Assembly: GCA_003662515.1 (NCBI GenBank)
Contig: QMYF01000021.1
Span: 1 to 7,204, forward strand
Length of the DNA: 7,204 nucleotides
DNA from: Candidatus Hecatellales archaeon
GTDB lineage: Archaea > Thermoproteota > Bathyarchaeia > Hecatellales > Hecatellaceae
Direction of reading: 5' to 3'
Positions 6,140-7,204 of this stretch are shown here, piece by piece. Position numbers and translations under genes: made by a program. Numbering within the stretch: the stretch's first letter is position 1; every line of letters begins with the position of its first letter. The notes under the pieces were generated by a model. It did no database searches and was not told the DNA's origin. It saw nothing but the letters and a program-made list of their open reading frames with translations.

Positions 6140-6928
6140 TTAAACCTCCCAAACAACCTCTTCAGCGTTGAAAACAGGGCCATCCTTACACACAAGCTTA
6201 TAGGTAAGCTTTCCCTCCTCTCTAATTTTCCTAACACAACATAAACAGGCTCCAACCCCACAAGCCATATTCTGATAAATTGAAACCTCGTAAGGGATTT
6301 TCAACATTCTTGCAACGTGTGCCGTCAAAGCAAGCAGATGGTTTGAACCACAGCCAAAAGCACGGTCAACTCCTTTCCCCAAGGCTTCCCTGAAAAGCTC
6401 CGCCATTTCCCGTTGGTATTCCTCTTTTTTAGTGTCTCCTTCCACCGTTTCAACCTTCACTCCTAAAGCCTTAAAATATCTCTTCCCAATGTGAACGGTC
6501 TCACGTTGGCCGCCAAGAATCGCTGAAACTTCAACACCGCGTTTTCTTAGATCCTCAGCGAGAAACATTAAAGACGCTAAACCTGCTCCTTCACCAATAA
6601 GCAAAGCGGATTTCTGTACGGCCTTAGAATTGAAACCTTTTCCAAGAGGACCTAAAACATCCAATTGTTCTCCCTTTCTTTTTTCAGCCAAAAGGGCTGT
6701 CCCAATGCCAACCGTCTTATAGAGCACTTTAACCATACCTGTCTCTCTTTCAACTAAGTAAATACTGAAAGGTCTCCTAAGGAAGGGGTGCTCTCCTTTA
6801 TTACATCTAACATGAACAAATTGACCTGGCTGCGCCCTTAAAGCTATCTCTGGTGCCCTAAAAGTTAGAAGGTAAAGGTCATCAGCCACCCTAACATTCG
6901 ATAAAATTTCACTTTCAAACAAAAACAA
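6140..6928 (-). CDS. pyrK: Dihydroorotate dehydrogenase electron-transfer subunit (FAD, 2Fe-2S)
   Basis: PyrK forms a heterotetramer with PyrD and carries electrons from FMN through an iron-sulfur cluster and FAD to NAD+. The 262-residue length is usual. An N-terminal flavin beta barrel has PGQFVHV (34-40) and RRPFSI (51-56), the FAD signature, then KTVGIGT (71-77) and GPLGKGF (93-99). The NAD domain starts with LLIGEGAGLASL (109-120), a variant of the common GGGxGxAP loop, and has FGCGSNHLL (191-199). The C-terminal 2Fe-2S motif is complete: C223, C228, C231 and C247 (MACGVGACLCCV, then LVCKDGPVF). Start is TTG 6928; an in-frame TAG lies three codons upstream, and GGAGG (6941-6945) sits 12 bases away. 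Downstream pyrD follows after 2 bases, so the pair is an operon with pyrK first. The fit to PyrK is better than to other ferredoxin reductase-like proteins because of the Cys motif and neighbour. Confidence 0.93.
   Translation of the reverse strand: MFLFESEILSNVRVADDLYLLTFRAPEIALRAQPGQFVHVRCNKGEHPFLRRPFSIYLVERETGMVKVLYKTVGIGTALLAEKRKGEQLDVLGPLGKGFNSKAVQKSALLIGEGAGLASLMFLAEDLRKRGVEVSAILGGQRETVHIGKRYFKALGVKVETVEGDTKKEEYQREMAELFREALGKGVDRAFGCGSNHLLALTAHVARMLKIPYEVSIYQNMACGVGACLCCVRKIREEGKLTYKLVCKDGPVFNAEEVVWEV
6145..6150 (-). promoter_or_regulatory. SD for pyrD inside the pyrK 3' end
   Basis: On the minus strand GGGAGG lies 7 bases before TTG 6137 and within the last codons of pyrK. The competing TTG at 6152 has only GAGG (6157-6160) 4 bases upstream. 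The stronger match and standard spacing favour 6137 and indicate coupled translation of pyrK and pyrD. Confidence 0.6.
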
Positions 6929-6972
6929 TGCTAACTACAACCTCCAACCACTGAAAAATATTTGCGCTTGCT

Positions 6973-6983
6973 GAAATAAATCT
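6973..6983 (-). promoter_or_regulatory. TATA-like box for pyrK-pyrD
   Basis: On the minus strand AGATTTATTTC is centred near 6978. A transcript beginning about 26 bases on, near 6952, would have a leader of about 24 bases that includes the SD GGAGG (6941-6945) and then TTG 6928. The AT run at 6954-6963 also resembles a TATA box, but it would put the start after the SD, so it is less likely. Confidence 0.4.
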
Positions 6984-7006
6984 ATCCCCCCTTTAATGGC
7001 TTCACT

Positions 7007-7019
7007 ATTATACTATAAT
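7007..7019. repeat. 13-bp perfect AT-rich dyad between pyrK promoter and tRNA-Glu
   Basis: ATTATA-C-TATAAT is a perfect inverted repeat around one central base, 24 bases upstream of the pyrK TATA-like box. It lies in the 157-base gap between pyrK and tRNA-Glu (6929-7085), which otherwise shows only AT-rich sequence. It could be a protein-binding site; low complexity makes chance plausible. Confidence 0.3.
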
Positions 7020-7085
7020 GGAATTTTATTATTAACAGAGAGATAATTAGGCTTAGAGGAAGGAGTGAGAATTGAATTTGAAATC

Positions 7086-7163
7086 TGGTGCTCCGGCCGG
7101 GATTTGAACCCGGGTCGTGGGCTCGAGAGGCCCACATCCTTGGCCGGACTAGACTACCGGAGC
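7086..7163 (-). tRNA. tRNA-Glu, anticodon CTC, with encoded CCA
   Basis: The minus strand folds into a full cloverleaf. The acceptor stem pairs 7157-7163 with 7090-7096 (7 bp), the discriminator A is at 7089 and the encoded CCA at 7086-7088. The D-stem is 7151-7154 with 7136-7139 (G-T and T-G wobbles at its ends), the anticodon stem 7130-7134 with 7118-7122, and the T-stem 7109-7113 with 7097-7101 around TTCAAAT. The 7-base anticodon loop CTCTCGA places CTC at 7125-7127, reading GAG (Glu). The short 4-base variable loop is normal for tRNA-Glu. No intron is present. The sequence resembles archaeal tRNA-Glu closely. It is on the same strand as pyrK-pyrD but separated by 157 bases, so it is probably an independent transcript. 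Confidence 0.96.
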
Positions 7164-7204
7164 TCTGCGGCTATGTGATGTTTCCCCGGTAGGCTTCTTA
7201 AGGT

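Noticed and set aside
6996..7046. 16-codon ATG frame (MASLLYYNGILLLTER) between pyrK and tRNA-Glu
   Set aside because: Too short, AT-driven and without a good SD; it overlaps the AT-rich dyad and looks like chance.
7086..7163. tRNA-Glu as an integration site for an AT-rich island carrying pyrKD
   Set aside because: No second copy of the tRNA 3' end, integrase or other mobile gene is visible between the tRNA and the composition break.
7190..7204. CTTAAGAAG as the tRNA-Glu promoter
   Set aside because: It is about 30-40 bases upstream but a poor TATA match, and the window ends there, so it cannot be judged.

Overview
The window looks archaeal, probably from a TACK-type (Thermoproteota/Bathyarchaeia-like) or related lineage, although the lineage is only an inference. 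Supporting signs are a tRNA-Glu that reads like archaeal tRNA-Glu and has an encoded CCA, TATA-like boxes about 20-30 bases upstream of plausible transcription starts, heavy use of TTG start codons with purine-rich Shine-Dalgarno (SD) sequences, and archaeal-style pyrK-pyrD and GpgS-type proteins. The window is densely coded: nine protein genes (one cut by the left edge) and one tRNA gene. No intergenic stretch exceeds 160 bases. I see no mobile element, CRISPR array or phage gene.

Left part (1-1827, + strand): the 3' end of an unrecognised gene is followed after 2 bases by a membrane-anchored C39-like papain-fold protein. Then come a TATA-like promoter and argF (ornithine carbamoyltransferase, arginine synthesis).

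Middle (1828-5167, + strand): after a 129-base leader there is a tight four-gene operon. It encodes a glucosyl-3-phosphoglycerate synthase-type GT2/GT81 enzyme (compatible-solute synthesis), a TrkA/RCK-domain protein (K+/nucleotide sensing), an MscS-family mechanosensitive channel, and a GT4 glycosyltransferase resembling PIG-A. Gaps are 2, 5 and 18 bases. The first three genes together read as an osmotic-stress module: make an organic solute, sense K+ or nucleotide state, and release solutes on down-shock. The RCK-MscS pair, with the RCK protein as a separate small subunit, is the most novel possibility in the window.

Right part (5168-7204, - strand): pyrK and pyrD (electron-transfer and catalytic subunits of a class 1B dihydroorotate dehydrogenase) converge on the osmotic operon across only 55 bases. 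tRNA-Glu(CTC) lies upstream of them on the same strand. This block is visibly more AT-rich than the left part. PyrD lacks two Asn residues normally found in its orotate-binding loop, and its start is best placed at an internal TTG directly after the pyrK stop.
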